This document shows, piece by piece, positions 16,194 to 24,339 of a stretch of 27,689 bases of DNA (within the stretch, counting starts at the first letter, position 1; the number at the start of each line of letters is the position of its first letter). The stretch lies in NCBI GenBank assembly GCA_020636835.1, contig JACJXC010000010.1:1-27689 (forward strand), read 5' to 3'. The DNA is from Bacteroidales bacterium. GTDB lineage: Bacteria > Bacteroidota > Bacteroidia > Bacteroidales > Tenuifilaceae. The position numbers were made by a program, and so were the translations under genes. A model generated the notes under the pieces. That model was not told where the DNA came from and made no database searches. It saw only the letters and a list, made by a program, of their open reading frames with translations.

Positions 16194-17270
16194 ATGATGC
16201 ATGTTAATTCCGTAATTACGGGAACAGGTAGTTATGTTCCCAACGTAAAGGTTTCGAACGAGGAGTTTGCCCGTCACACATTCTTCAACAAAGACGAATC
16301 GGCAATTGATACCTTAATCGACGAGGTTATATCAAAATTTAAGGACATTACCGGGATTGAGGAACGTAGGTATGCCAACGACGAGCAAAGCGCATCCCAA
16401 ATTGCTGCATTGGCAGCAAAACAGGCCATATCCAATGCCGGAATCGACCGCGAAACAATAGACCAAATTATTGTGGCGCACAACTTTGGCGATGTGCCAA
16501 AGGGAACAATTCAAACCGATATTCTCCCCAGCCTCGCATCGCGGGTTAAGAACCTGCTTAAAATTAAAAGTACATCGTGCATTCCATACGATATTCTGTT
16601 TGGCTGTCCGGGATGGATCCAGGGAGTAATTCAGGCCGATTCGTACATCAAATCTGGGATGGCCAAGCGCTGCCTGGTTATTGGTGCCGAAACATTGTCG
16701 AGAGTAATTGATAAACACGACCGCGACTGTATGATTTTTGCCGATGGGGCTGGCGCGGCGATTATTGAGGCGGTGGAATCCGATCAAAAATTCGGGGTTC
16801 TGTCAACCGCAATGATGTCGCATACGGAGCAGGAAGCGTACTACTTGTATCTAGGCAAATCCTACCACCCCGATGCCGACTCTAAAACCCGCTACATCAA
16901 GATGGATGGCCGTAAAATTTATGAGTACTCACTGGTAAACGTACCCGAAGCCATGAAAGTGGCCCTCGACAAATCGGGAATTGATGCCCACAAGATCAAA
17001 AAGATCATCATACACCAAGCCAACGAAAAGATGGACGAGGCCATAGTTACACGCTTCATTCGAAAGTGTAAAATTAACGCATCCCCAGCGGAACTGATGC
17101 CAATGAGCATAAGGGAGCTGGGAAATAGCTCGGTGGCCACCATCCCCACCCTACTGGACCTAATCCTAAAGAATAAAATTGATAACCATCGCATTGCTAA
17201 AAACGACATTATCATGTTCGCATCAGTTGGCGCCGGCATGAATATCAATGCAATTGTTTACAAGCAGTAG
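16194..17270 (+). CDS. 3-oxoacyl-ACP synthase III family protein (KAS III / FabH-like)
   Basis: The 358-residue condensing enzyme has the KAS III triad: Cys138 in LFGCPGWIQG, His274 in IIHQANEKM and Asn311 in GNSSVATIP. A DGAGAAIIE glycine-rich loop and a C-terminal SVGAGMNINAIVYKQ are also present. KAS III enzymes condense an acyl-CoA primer with malonyl-ACP to start fatty acid synthesis. This one is longer than housekeeping FabH (about 320-335) and has GCPGW where FabH usually has ACAGF. It stands alone, away from plsX/rpmF-type neighbours. It may be a second KAS III with a different primer or a role in a specialised acyl product; that is inference. The start may be either of two consecutive ATG codons (16194 or 16197). 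Confidence 0.88.
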   Translation: MMHVNSVITGTGSYVPNVKVSNEEFARHTFFNKDESAIDTLIDEVISKFKDITGIEERRYANDEQSASQIAALAAKQAISNAGIDRETIDQIIVAHNFGDVPKGTIQTDILPSLASRVKNLLKIKSTSCIPYDILFGCPGWIQGVIQADSYIKSGMAKRCLVIGAETLSRVIDKHDRDCMIFADGAGAAIIEAVESDQKFGVLSTAMMSHTEQEAYYLYLGKSYHPDADSKTRYIKMDGRKIYEYSLVNVPEAMKVALDKSGIDAHKIKKIIIHQANEKMDEAIVTRFIRKCKINASPAELMPMSIRELGNSSVATIPTLLDLILKNKIDNHRIAKNDIIMFASVGAGMNINAIVYKQ

Positions 17271-17288
17271 CACTCAACCCACAGAATA

Positions 17289-17318
17289 GGAAAGCGGAAA
17301 AATCCCCGCTTTCCCTTT
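17289..17318 (+). terminator. Probable terminator after the KAS III-type gene
   Basis: A 9-bp stem is formed by GGAAAGCGG (17289-17297) and CCGCTTTCC (17306-17314). Only a short T-run follows (17316-17318). The stem is good but the T-run is weak. It starts 18 bases after the stop codon. Confidence 0.6.
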
Positions 17319-17405
17319 ACAGCATATCCAATAAATAGAAAAAACTAATTTCATTAGGATTTGTGCGGTCAGATTTCATATATTTATTGTACCAAATCGA
17401 ACCCA

Positions 17406-18065
17406 ATGAATTACATTAATTTTCATTGCCATAAGCCCAACGAATGCCATAGAGGCCTTGCCGTGTACTCGATGAACTTAAACGATATTTGTAACGACGA
17501 AATTCCGGAGAATAGCACCATCGGCATTCACCCTTGGCAATGCGAGTATCCCGATGTGAATGGATGGATTAAGCAGATGGATTTCTGGGCACAAAGCCCT
17601 AACGTGTTGGGTATTGGCGAAATTGGCCTCGATAGGCTTAAAGGCGGAAATCTCGATTTGCAAACCCGAATACTACTCACACAGGTCGATATTGCTCAAA
17701 AGGTTGACAAACCAATAATTCTCCATTGCGTTAGGGCATGGAGCGAGTTGATGAAAGCGCTATCGAATCCTGAGTTCAGCACTATAAAGAAAGCCATTCA
17801 TGGCTTTAGAGGCAAGTCCGATATTGCCAATCAGCTTATCAAACAGGACTACTACTTATCGTTTGGAGCCATTCTGGTTGACCCTACTCCGGAACTGGCC
17901 GAAACACTAACCACCGTTCCCCTGAATCGGCTCTTTTTCGAAACCGACACCTCCGAAATGCCAATTGGCGAAGTGTACGCAGCCGCCTCCGACATACTCG
18001 ACATTCGGGTTGAAGATTTAGCACAACAGGTTGAGCGAAATTTTGCAACTTTTTTTCACAGGTAA
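17406..18065 (+). CDS. TatD-family metal-dependent hydrolase
   Basis: The 219-residue protein has the metal ligands of the TatD/amidohydrolase fold in order: FHCH (H7, H9), GIGEIGLD (E72), ILHC (H107), AIHGFRG (H132) and FETDTS (D181). TatD proteins are deoxyribonucleases or related phosphoesterases. This one is about 40 residues shorter than classical TatD (about 260) and has variant motifs: HCVRAW where HSRDA is usual, and IHGFRG where HCFSG is usual. It belongs to a short Bacteroidota subgroup, so exact activity is uncertain. The ATG at 17406 is chosen over an open extension to 17361 because the family begins with the HxH strand. TATATTTA near 17379 may be a weak -7 box. Confidence 0.88.
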   Translation: MNYINFHCHKPNECHRGLAVYSMNLNDICNDEIPENSTIGIHPWQCEYPDVNGWIKQMDFWAQSPNVLGIGEIGLDRLKGGNLDLQTRILLTQVDIAQKVDKPIILHCVRAWSELMKALSNPEFSTIKKAIHGFRGKSDIANQLIKQDYYLSFGAILVDPTPELAETLTTVPLNRLFFETDTSEMPIGEVYAAASDILDIRVEDLAQQVERNFATFFHR

Positions 18066-18231
18066 TACTCTCATTCCCATACAATACAAGCCATATTCAG
18101 AAAAGTGTAGAGCCTGGTAATTGACACTACAAGGCAAACAGCAGGAATCACTCCACCCCTTACACATTTTTATAATCCTATATCTTTTCGGATATTTGCC
18201 GAAAATTACTAAAACTACACACACCACCACT

Positions 18232-18951
18232 ATGCATTGGTTAGAGCGTACGGAATTACTATTGGGTACAGAGCAGGTTGCAAAACTGAAGAGCAAACAT
18301 GTTCTGATTGTTGGACTTGGCGGGGTTGGAGCGTATGCTGCCGAACAGATATGCCGGGCTGGCATCGGAGAAATGACCATTGCCGATGGCGACACAATCC
18401 ATTTAACCAACATAAACCGCCAACTCCCCGCGTTAAACAGCACAATAGGTCAACCCAAAGTAGAGTACCTTGGGAAGCGATTGCTCGACATCAACCCAAC
18501 GCTAAAGTTGAATACAATTCAGGAGTACCTCCGCGATGAACGGATGAGAGATATTCTCGCCCAGCCCTACGACTATGTGGTTGATGCCATAGATACACTG
18601 TCGCCCAAGATATTCTTACTACACGATGCCTACAAAAACGGGCTAAGGATTGTTAGCTCAATGGGGAGCGGGGGTAAACTCGACCCGTCCAAGGTTCAAA
18701 TTGCCGATATCGCAGAATCGCACAACTGTCCGCTGGCTCGCATTCTGAGGAAACGACTACACCGACTCGGGATTCGCACGGGCATACGGGTAGTTTACTC
18801 GCCCGAAGAGGTCCCCGAAAATGCCACTCGCCCATGCGAAGATGAACCAAATAAAAAAACTACAGTGGGAACTATTTCCTATATGCCCCCAATATTCGGA
18901 TGCTTCATGGCTTCGGTGGTAATAAGGGATCTACTTGCCGATGCGCAGTAG
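18232..18951 (+). CDS. tcdA: tRNA threonylcarbamoyladenosine dehydratase (E1-like, TcdA/CsdL)
   Basis: The 239-residue cytosolic enzyme uses ATP to cyclise t6A to ct6A at position 37 of ANN-decoding tRNAs. It has the E1-like nucleotide-binding motif VLIVGLGGVGAYAAEQ (24-39), DGDTIHLTNINRQ with the conserved Asn-Arg-Gln near residue 63, VVDAIDTLSPK, a MGSGGKLDPSKVQIADI stretch near 145, and a C-terminal TVGTISYMPPIFG segment. These together separate it from ThiF and MoeB. The length is close to other short members. The start at the ATG at 18232 (MHWLERTELLLG) matches family N-termini; the frame is open to 18121 but that part is unlike the family. It converges on the capA-type gene with 13 bases between stop codons and no terminator between. 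Confidence 0.94.
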   Translation: MHWLERTELLLGTEQVAKLKSKHVLIVGLGGVGAYAAEQICRAGIGEMTIADGDTIHLTNINRQLPALNSTIGQPKVEYLGKRLLDINPTLKLNTIQEYLRDERMRDILAQPYDYVVDAIDTLSPKIFLLHDAYKNGLRIVSSMGSGGKLDPSKVQIADIAESHNCPLARILRKRLHRLGIRTGIRVVYSPEEVPENATRPCEDEPNKKTTVGTISYMPPIFGCFMASVVIRDLLADAQ

Positions 18952-18964
18952 CTACCAGTTGCCA

Positions 18965-20104
18965 TCACGGTTTGGGGAATAACCATTCGCCATCACTAAA
19001 CTTAATTTCGGGGAAATTAACATTCTGAGTACTCAACAGGTCGCGGGTATCGGTACAAAACTCGTTAAACAACGAATCGTCGGCTGCGTTAAAATACTGC
19101 TTACGCAACGGCTCGTACTCCGAAACGGGCAACACCTGGTATAACCGCTTAGAATTTCGGTACGGCATGTGCACCCATACGGGGATATAACCCGTATTCG
19201 CAATTTGAGTTTTGCCCATGTCTCCCTTCGATAGTTGCACAAAAGTAACCACACCCCCATTACAGTACCTCTTTCGCTGATTCGACACAAAATTACCCAA
19301 CGAGTAAACAACCACCTGTCCTGTAGTGCTATCGGTATCGTACTCCGCCTCCATTCGTTGCACCACGTGGGGATGCGAACCAATAATAATCCGCACACCC
19401 AAATTCTTCAAGAAATTGGCCATTTTTATCTGATTCTTAGAGGGATTGCGCTCGTACTCATTGCCCCAATGGATAAAAACAATCACCTCATCTACGCCCA
19501 ACTCCCGTGTTCGCAGAACATCCCTACGGATTAAGGCTGTGTCGATTAAGTTAACAATTACTGGCGATGGAATCGGAATTCCATTCGTACCGTAAGTATA
19601 GTTGAGCAACCCCAATTTGAATCCGTTTTTTTCAATTAAAAGAGGATTCTTTGCCTCCCGATCGTCAGCATCGAGAAAGGTTCCAGTATGCGGCACATTC
19701 ATCTTTGTAAGCACCTCTATGGTCCGAGTTATACCAGCCTTGCCCCTATCCACCGAATGGTTATTTGCAGTAACCAAAATATCAACCCCAGCATTCGTTA
19801 AGCCATCCACCAGATTATCGGGCGAGCTAAACTGCGGATACCCTTTATACGGCTCCCCGGCCAATGTAACTTCAAGGTTTGCAACAACGATATCGGCCTG
19901 CGAAAGCACACCCCTCATTCGGGTAAAAACGCTATCGTAGCTATAGCCTTTGGTTGCCTCATCGTAGGCCGAATTAATTTGGGGCGAGTGCCCCATAACA
20001 TCGCCCACAAATATCAGGTTAAGCGATTGGGGAATAAAGGGTTGAGCACTGGAGGACATGCCCCAACAGAGCACAACGCATAGGATATTAAGTAACTTTT
20101 TCAT
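18965..20104 (-). CDS. CapA-family protein (metallophosphatase-like fold, exported)
   Basis: The 379-residue protein has a signal peptide (MKKLLNILCVVLCWGMSSSAQ). The CapA/PgsA-type domain follows, with motifs in order: LIFVGDVMGH near residue 31, VVANLEVTLAG near 77, VDILVTANNHSVDRG near 110, VIFIHWGNEYE near 210 and RIIIGSHPHVVQ near 240. The family was named from poly-gamma-glutamate capsule synthesis, but most members in Bacteroidota stand alone, as here, with no capB/capC, so a phosphatase-like envelope role is as likely. The ATG at 20104 is chosen: it gives the signal peptide and sits just behind a promoter. The frame is open to 20203 but that part crosses the promoter and the dnaA terminator. 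Confidence 0.9.
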   Translation of the reverse strand: MKKLLNILCVVLCWGMSSSAQPFIPQSLNLIFVGDVMGHSPQINSAYDEATKGYSYDSVFTRMRGVLSQADIVVANLEVTLAGEPYKGYPQFSSPDNLVDGLTNAGVDILVTANNHSVDRGKAGITRTIEVLTKMNVPHTGTFLDADDREAKNPLLIEKNGFKLGLLNYTYGTNGIPIPSPVIVNLIDTALIRRDVLRTRELGVDEVIVFIHWGNEYERNPSKNQIKMANFLKNLGVRIIIGSHPHVVQRMEAEYDTDSTTGQVVVYSLGNFVSNQRKRYCNGGVVTFVQLSKGDMGKTQIANTGYIPVWVHMPYRNSKRLYQVLPVSEYEPLRKQYFNAADDSLFNEFCTDTRDLLSTQNVNFPEIKFSDGEWLFPKP

Positions 20105-20123
20105 TCCGTTCAGTTTAATAGCA

Positions 20124-20153
20124 CAAAGATAGCATTCGACGATAGATTGCAAA
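20124..20153 (-). promoter_or_regulatory. Promoter of the CapA-family gene
   Basis: On the plus strand CAAAGATA (20124-20131) is TATCTTTG on the minus strand. CAAA at 20150-20153 gives the -33 TTTG with an 18-base spacer. It lies 19 bases before the ATG at 20104. The -33 element overlaps the T-run of the dnaA terminator. Confidence 0.8.
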
Positions 20154-20180
20154 AAAAGGATGCCCAATAAAGCGGCATCC
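20151..20180 (-). terminator. Intrinsic terminator of dnaA
   Basis: On the minus strand a 7-bp perfect stem GGATGCC/GGCATCC (20174-20180 and 20158-20164) with a 9-base loop is followed by seven T (20151-20157). It begins about 30 bases beyond the dnaA stop codon. Confidence 0.88.
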
Positions 20181-20210
20181 CCTGAAATATCAACTATGAA
20201 CAACCCTAAA

Positions 20211-21653
20211 TTATCCGTTATACTTCAATCGTTTTTCAATATCATCAATCTGGCTCTTAAAGCGTTTATCGGTATCAATCAGGTTATTAACAGTTTTGCA
20301 GGCATGCAGCACCGTGGCGTGATCCTTACTCCCAATAACACTTCCTATGGTTGATAGCGACGACTTGGTGAGCCCTTTGGAAAAAAACATGGCGATTTGA
20401 CGAGCCTGAACTATTTCGCGCTTCCGTGTTTTGGTTTGTAAAACATCGGTAGGTAGTCCAAAGTACTCGCAAACAATTTTCTGGATGTAATCGATGGTGA
20501 TGTCCTTGCGGGTGTTCTTCACCAGCTTATCAATCATATCGGAGGCCAACTCAACCGTAATCTCGCGATGGTTAAGGGTGGACTGGGCTAGCATGGAGAT
20601 AAGCGCCCCCTCCAGCTCACGGATATTCTGGGTGATATTCGCGGCAATATACTCAATAACATTATCGGGTACAACAATGCCATCGTTGTAAATCTTACGC
20701 TTAAGAATGGCGATACGGGTTTCGAAATCGGGCGACTGCAAATCGGCCGAAAGCCCCCATTTAAAGCGCGACAGCAGGCGTTGCTCCAGGCCCTGCAGTT
20801 CGGCAGGCGGCTGATCCGAGGTGAGTATGAGCTGTTTCCCCGACTGATGCAAGTGGTTGAATATATGGAAGAATGCGTCCTGCGTTTTCCCTTTACCGGC
20901 AAACTCATGCACATCGTCCAGAATAAGAACATCAATCATTTGATAGAAATGCAGGAAATCATTGATATTATTATTCTTGATAAGCGCATCAACAAACTGA
21001 GTTTGAAACTTCGCGGCATTTACATACAGAACGGTTTTTTCGGGGAATTGCTGTTTTGCCTCTATTCCAATGGCCTGAGCCAAGTGCGTTTTACCTAAAC
21101 CAGAGTTTCCGTAAATAAACAATGGGTTAAATGCGGTTTTCCCGGGCGATTGCGCCACCGCTAAACCCGCCGAACGGGCAAGCCTATTGCATTCGCCCTC
21201 AATAAAATTGGTGAAGGTATATTCGGGGTTCAACTGCGGATCCACATGCAGTTTTTTAATGCCAGGAATTACAAATGGATTCTTAATCTGCGATTCGGCA
21301 CTGGGTTGAACCGAAACCGGTTTATTTTTCAAATCGGTCCTATTCTGAGTGGGAAACTTTACCGTGTAGGGCTTGCTGCTGCTGAAGCCATTGTGCTCCA
21401 TAACAACGCTATACTCCAACTTGGCATCGGTTCCGAGCTCTTTACGAAGCGTTTTGCGGAGAATATCGATGTACTGCTCCTCAAGGTACTCGTAAAAGAA
21501 TGGGCTGGGCACCTGTATTGTGAGAACATTCCGTTCTAACTTAACCGGTACGATTGGCTCAAACCAAGTTTTAAAACTTACTGGCGATACGTTGTCCTTT
21601 ATTATATCTAAACAATTTTGCCAAACCTCTTTATAATCAGCAGTAGTTAACAT
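20211..21653 (-). CDS. dnaA: Chromosomal replication initiator protein DnaA
   Basis: The 480-residue protein has all four DnaA domains. Domain I (1 to about 85) starts WQNCLDIIKDNVSPVSFKTWFEPI. A short linker domain II follows at about 90-140. The AAA+ domain III has the sequence NPLFIYGNSGLGKTH (Walker A near 187), VLILDDVHEFAGK (Walker B near 245) and a sensor/arginine region RLLSRFKWGLS. Domain IV carries the DnaA-box-binding signature IGSKDHATVLHACKTV near 440-460. It binds DnaA boxes and opens the origin. Length is normal. The neighbours are a CapA-family gene and an MCE gene, not dnaN or rpmH, which is common in Bacteroidota. No canonical promoter was found upstream. Confidence 0.98.
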   Translation of the reverse strand: MLTTADYKEVWQNCLDIIKDNVSPVSFKTWFEPIVPVKLERNVLTIQVPSPFFYEYLEEQYIDILRKTLRKELGTDAKLEYSVVMEHNGFSSSKPYTVKFPTQNRTDLKNKPVSVQPSAESQIKNPFVIPGIKKLHVDPQLNPEYTFTNFIEGECNRLARSAGLAVAQSPGKTAFNPLFIYGNSGLGKTHLAQAIGIEAKQQFPEKTVLYVNAAKFQTQFVDALIKNNNINDFLHFYQMIDVLILDDVHEFAGKGKTQDAFFHIFNHLHQSGKQLILTSDQPPAELQGLEQRLLSRFKWGLSADLQSPDFETRIAILKRKIYNDGIVVPDNVIEYIAANITQNIRELEGALISMLAQSTLNHREITVELASDMIDKLVKNTRKDITIDYIQKIVCEYFGLPTDVLQTKTRKREIVQARQIAMFFSKGLTKSSLSTIGSVIGSKDHATVLHACKTVNNLIDTDKRFKSQIDDIEKRLKYNG

Positions 21654-21982
21654 GTAAAAATTTTTTAGTGCTTTTTTTTCAACTTCTTTTCAACACCAAC
21701 AAAATTGTAACGATTTTTTTTAAAAAAAAATAGGTTTTGCGTTTGATTTTTCTTTTAACAGATTAACGACTTAAATATCATACAAATAATTTTCTGTCAT
21801 TCGTAAAAATTTTACAAACCACTGATAATCAGCAAATAAACCTGTTGATAACGTAAAAAATTGAACAGTAACGCTTTGTAAACAAACCGTTAAACTTATT
21901 GTTTACACACGAATTTCACAAGCTAGCACACGTCGGGGTAGTAGCACAATGCGTTAATTAACAATTACTTAACAAACGAGAA
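21654..21982. other. AT-rich region upstream of dnaA with degenerate DnaA-box-like sites
   Basis: I see no coding region in this gap. Near the dnaA end it has long A and T runs (a T-run directly joined to an A-run at about 21713-21730), which could melt easily. Farther away are sites resembling DnaA boxes with one mismatch each: TGTTGATAA at 21843-21851 (TTATCAACA on the other strand) and GTTTACACA at 21901-21909. Two weaker ones are AATTTCACA at 21912-21920 and TGTAAACAA near 21877. This could be an autoregulatory dnaA leader or an origin-like region; four degenerate sites are not enough to call oriC. No exact TAnnTTTG for dnaA is visible. Confidence 0.35.
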
Positions 21983-22975
21983 TTACTTTCGCTTCTCCTC
22001 AACGTACTTTGGGCGGCTCAAATCGATAATGGAGAAATTAACATACCGCTTGGGGTTGTTCTTCAAATCGAACAGAAGCAGATCCAGCCCTTTCGCCGCG
22101 CTCTCGAGGTTACGGTATAGGGTATCGTTATTCACAAGGCTACCCAGTGTCCCCTCGCCAGAGTTAATCTTAGCCAACACTGTATTCAACTCGGCCATCG
22201 ACGCATCAAGTTTATGCATGGTTTGCACAATGTTTACCCTGGCCAACGAGTCGCTCACCGACGAAAAATTGTGTATAATATTCGTAAGTTCCCCATTGTT
22301 CTTTTTAAGGTTTGAACTAATGGACTCCACATTCAGGAAGATATTGCGCAACGATCCATTGGGGCTATTAAGCATAGTATCGAGGGCTGCAGTGCTCTTG
22401 TTCACATGGTGAAGGGACTGGTTCAGATTGGCCATCCCCTGGGAAAGTTGCTCGCGGTTTGCCTCGTTAAAAAGGTCGGTAAATACTTTGAGCGATTTGT
22501 CGATATCAACCATGAGTTGCTCGGCCTTCTCCTTCACCGGAACCATCTGGTGCCCGAGTTGATCTATTAGCCCAACCTCAATGGCAGAGGGAAGCGTATC
22601 GCCGGGTTGGTAGTAAAGCGTATCAGGACTCACCTCGAGCTTTATGGCCTTACCGCCCATAATATCGCTACTGATAAGTTTAGCCACAGTTTTACGGGGG
22701 ATCTCATACTTTTTTGAGATGAGCATTGTTACAAGGAATTTACCGGATCGCACATCCTTGAACTCTATATTCTCAACCAACCCCACCTTAAACCCATTGA
22801 TTAGCACATCGTTGGTATTTTTCAATCCATCAATAGAGCTGAAAACGGCGTAGTACACGTTATTAGAACTAAAAATGTTCTTCCCCTTTAAAAAATTGAT
22901 GCCCCAGAACATGGCGAACAAACATGCTGCAGCGAATAAACCGATTTTAGCCTCCTTAGATACCTTTATTTTCAT
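21983..22975 (-). CDS. MCE/MlaD-family lipid-transport substrate-binding protein
   Basis: The 330-residue protein has one N-terminal membrane helix (about 11-29), then a single MCE domain at about 38-120 (YYAVFSSIDGLKNTNDVLINGFKVGLVENIEF). A long helical, coiled-coil-like tail follows to about 300 (MANLNQSLHHVNKSTAALDTML and similar heptad-rich stretches). MlaD-type proteins form rings that carry phospholipids between the inner and outer membranes, working with an MlaE permease and MlaF ATPase, which are not in this window. It lies 162 bases downstream of the amidase gene on the same strand and may share its transcript. Family assignment is firm; the lipid and direction of transport are not determined. 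Confidence 0.92.
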   Translation of the reverse strand: MKIKVSKEAKIGLFAAACLFAMFWGINFLKGKNIFSSNNVYYAVFSSIDGLKNTNDVLINGFKVGLVENIEFKDVRSGKFLVTMLISKKYEIPRKTVAKLISSDIMGGKAIKLEVSPDTLYYQPGDTLPSAIEVGLIDQLGHQMVPVKEKAEQLMVDIDKSLKVFTDLFNEANREQLSQGMANLNQSLHHVNKSTAALDTMLNSPNGSLRNIFLNVESISSNLKKNNGELTNIIHNFSSVSDSLARVNIVQTMHKLDASMAELNTVLAKINSGEGTLGSLVNNDTLYRNLESAAKGLDLLLFDLKNNPKRYVNFSIIDLSRPKYVEEKRK

Positions 22976-23137
22976 GAGCTTGGAATTTATTAAATATCCT
23001 ATTTTCAGACACTTTAAATTTAAACTGTAATTTTGTAAATAAAAATATGCACATTATACTTGCAAGCATTTATTCTTACTATAATCAATGCATTCAATTT
23101 AAGACCTAGCGTAAACATCTCATCTAGACCCTATTGA

Positions 23138-24310
23138 TTAGTTCGACAACTCCTTAATTGCCACATCAACCGGGATTTGGGCTCCGTTCTTGAGGGCTAT
23201 AACAAAAGCATCGGGATACGTTTTTTTCACCTCGTGGCAGTAGGCCAGTATATCGCTATACGACTGCATACTGCCCACGCAATACTTATATACACCGTTA
23301 AGCTGTATTACTTCAACATTCTGCAACGCCTTTAACTGGGCAGAACCGGGATGCATCTCCTTGGATGAGGCCAGCACCTGCACCTTAAAAACCACATTAG
23401 CGTCATTGGGCCCCACGTCATTAGCTGAATCGGTCGGTTGAAGAGCCAAAGTATCGGGCACCCTCGGATCGGAGTGATGAAACTGATTTCCGGCAGCGTA
23501 ACCGTTCATTTTATCAACATTCTGCTTATACTCCTTAAAAGCCCTATATATTGATGAGGCGATATACTCCTGTCCCTGATGAGAGTTAAGGAATTTCTCC
23601 TCCTCCTTATTACTTAGGTACCCCACCTCAACCAACACGCTGGGCATTGCAGTTTTCCATAGTACCAGGAACCGTTCCTGTTTAACCCCCCGATCCTTGC
23701 GGTTAATCCGCTCCCTAAAATCGGTTTGAATTAGGCTGGCAAAACTCAAACTTTGATCCAGGTAGGCATTCTGCAGCATCGAGAAGATGATGAACGATTC
23801 GGAAGCGTTGGGATCGTACCCTTCGTACTTCAAGGAGTAATCCTCCTCGTAGGTGATAACCGCATTCTCGCGCATGGCCACATCGAGGTTTGCGTTGGAC
23901 TTGCTAAGCCCCATCACATAGGTTTCGGTACCGAAAGGGGCTTTATTCTCATTGGAATTACAGTGAATAGATATGAACAAATCGGCATGGGCATCGTTAG
24001 CAATACGGCTGCGCTCGTCGAGTGGAATAAACACATCGGTATTGCGAGTATATACAACAGCAACGTCAGGAAAATTCTTTTCAACCAAAGCGCCTACCAT
24101 CAGAGCCAACTTAAGAGTAATGTCCTTCTCCTTAGTCTTAAGCCCAACAGCACCGGGATCCTTCCCGCCATGCCCGGCATCAATAACCACCTTACGCACG
24201 CTGTACACATCGGCACTCTGCGACATGGCCAATTTGCCTTGCAAAACAACAAGCGCAATGAGAAAAACGTTAATTTTTGAAAAAAAACTTATACCAAATG
24301 GAGTCTTCAT
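23138..24310 (-). CDS. N-acetylmuramoyl-L-alanine amidase (Amidase_3) with a C-terminal SPOR-like domain
   Basis: The 390-residue exported enzyme has a signal sequence (to about residue 31). The zinc amidase domain at about 38-255 shows VVIDAGHGGKDPGA (H47), E61, the FISIHCNS motif (H116) and VLVEVGYLSN (catalytic E228). It cleaves the bond between muramic acid and the peptide stem during cell separation or wall recycling. After a linker, residues about 308-385 (VVFKVQVLASSKEMHPGS...) resemble a SPOR-type peptidoglycan-binding domain, suggesting recruitment to the division site. It is divergent from the LptD-like gene, with only 29 bases between its ATG and the first possible start of that gene. 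TATTTTTG on the minus strand (24359-24366) is a candidate -7 box lying inside that neighbour's frame. Confidence 0.94.
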   Translation of the reverse strand: MKTPFGISFFSKINVFLIALVVLQGKLAMSQSADVYSVRKVVIDAGHGGKDPGAVGLKTKEKDITLKLALMVGALVEKNFPDVAVVYTRNTDVFIPLDERSRIANDAHADLFISIHCNSNENKAPFGTETYVMGLSKSNANLDVAMRENAVITYEEDYSLKYEGYDPNASESFIIFSMLQNAYLDQSLSFASLIQTDFRERINRKDRGVKQERFLVLWKTAMPSVLVEVGYLSNKEEEKFLNSHQGQEYIASSIYRAFKEYKQNVDKMNGYAAGNQFHHSDPRVPDTLALQPTDSANDVGPNDANVVFKVQVLASSKEMHPGSAQLKALQNVEVIQLNGVYKYCVGSMQSYSDILAYCHEVKKTYPDAFVIALKNGAQIPVDVAIKELSN

Positions 24311-24339
24311 CTTAATCCTTTAGAAATTTTTAAGTAGTT

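Noticed and set aside
20105..20203. 33-codon upstream extension of the CapA-family protein
   Set aside because: It spans the capA promoter and the dnaA terminator, and would hide the clear signal peptide that starts at 20104.
21654..21982. Calling this region oriC
   Set aside because: Only degenerate DnaA-box-like sites are present and no skew switch is apparent by eye; kept as a low-confidence candidate.
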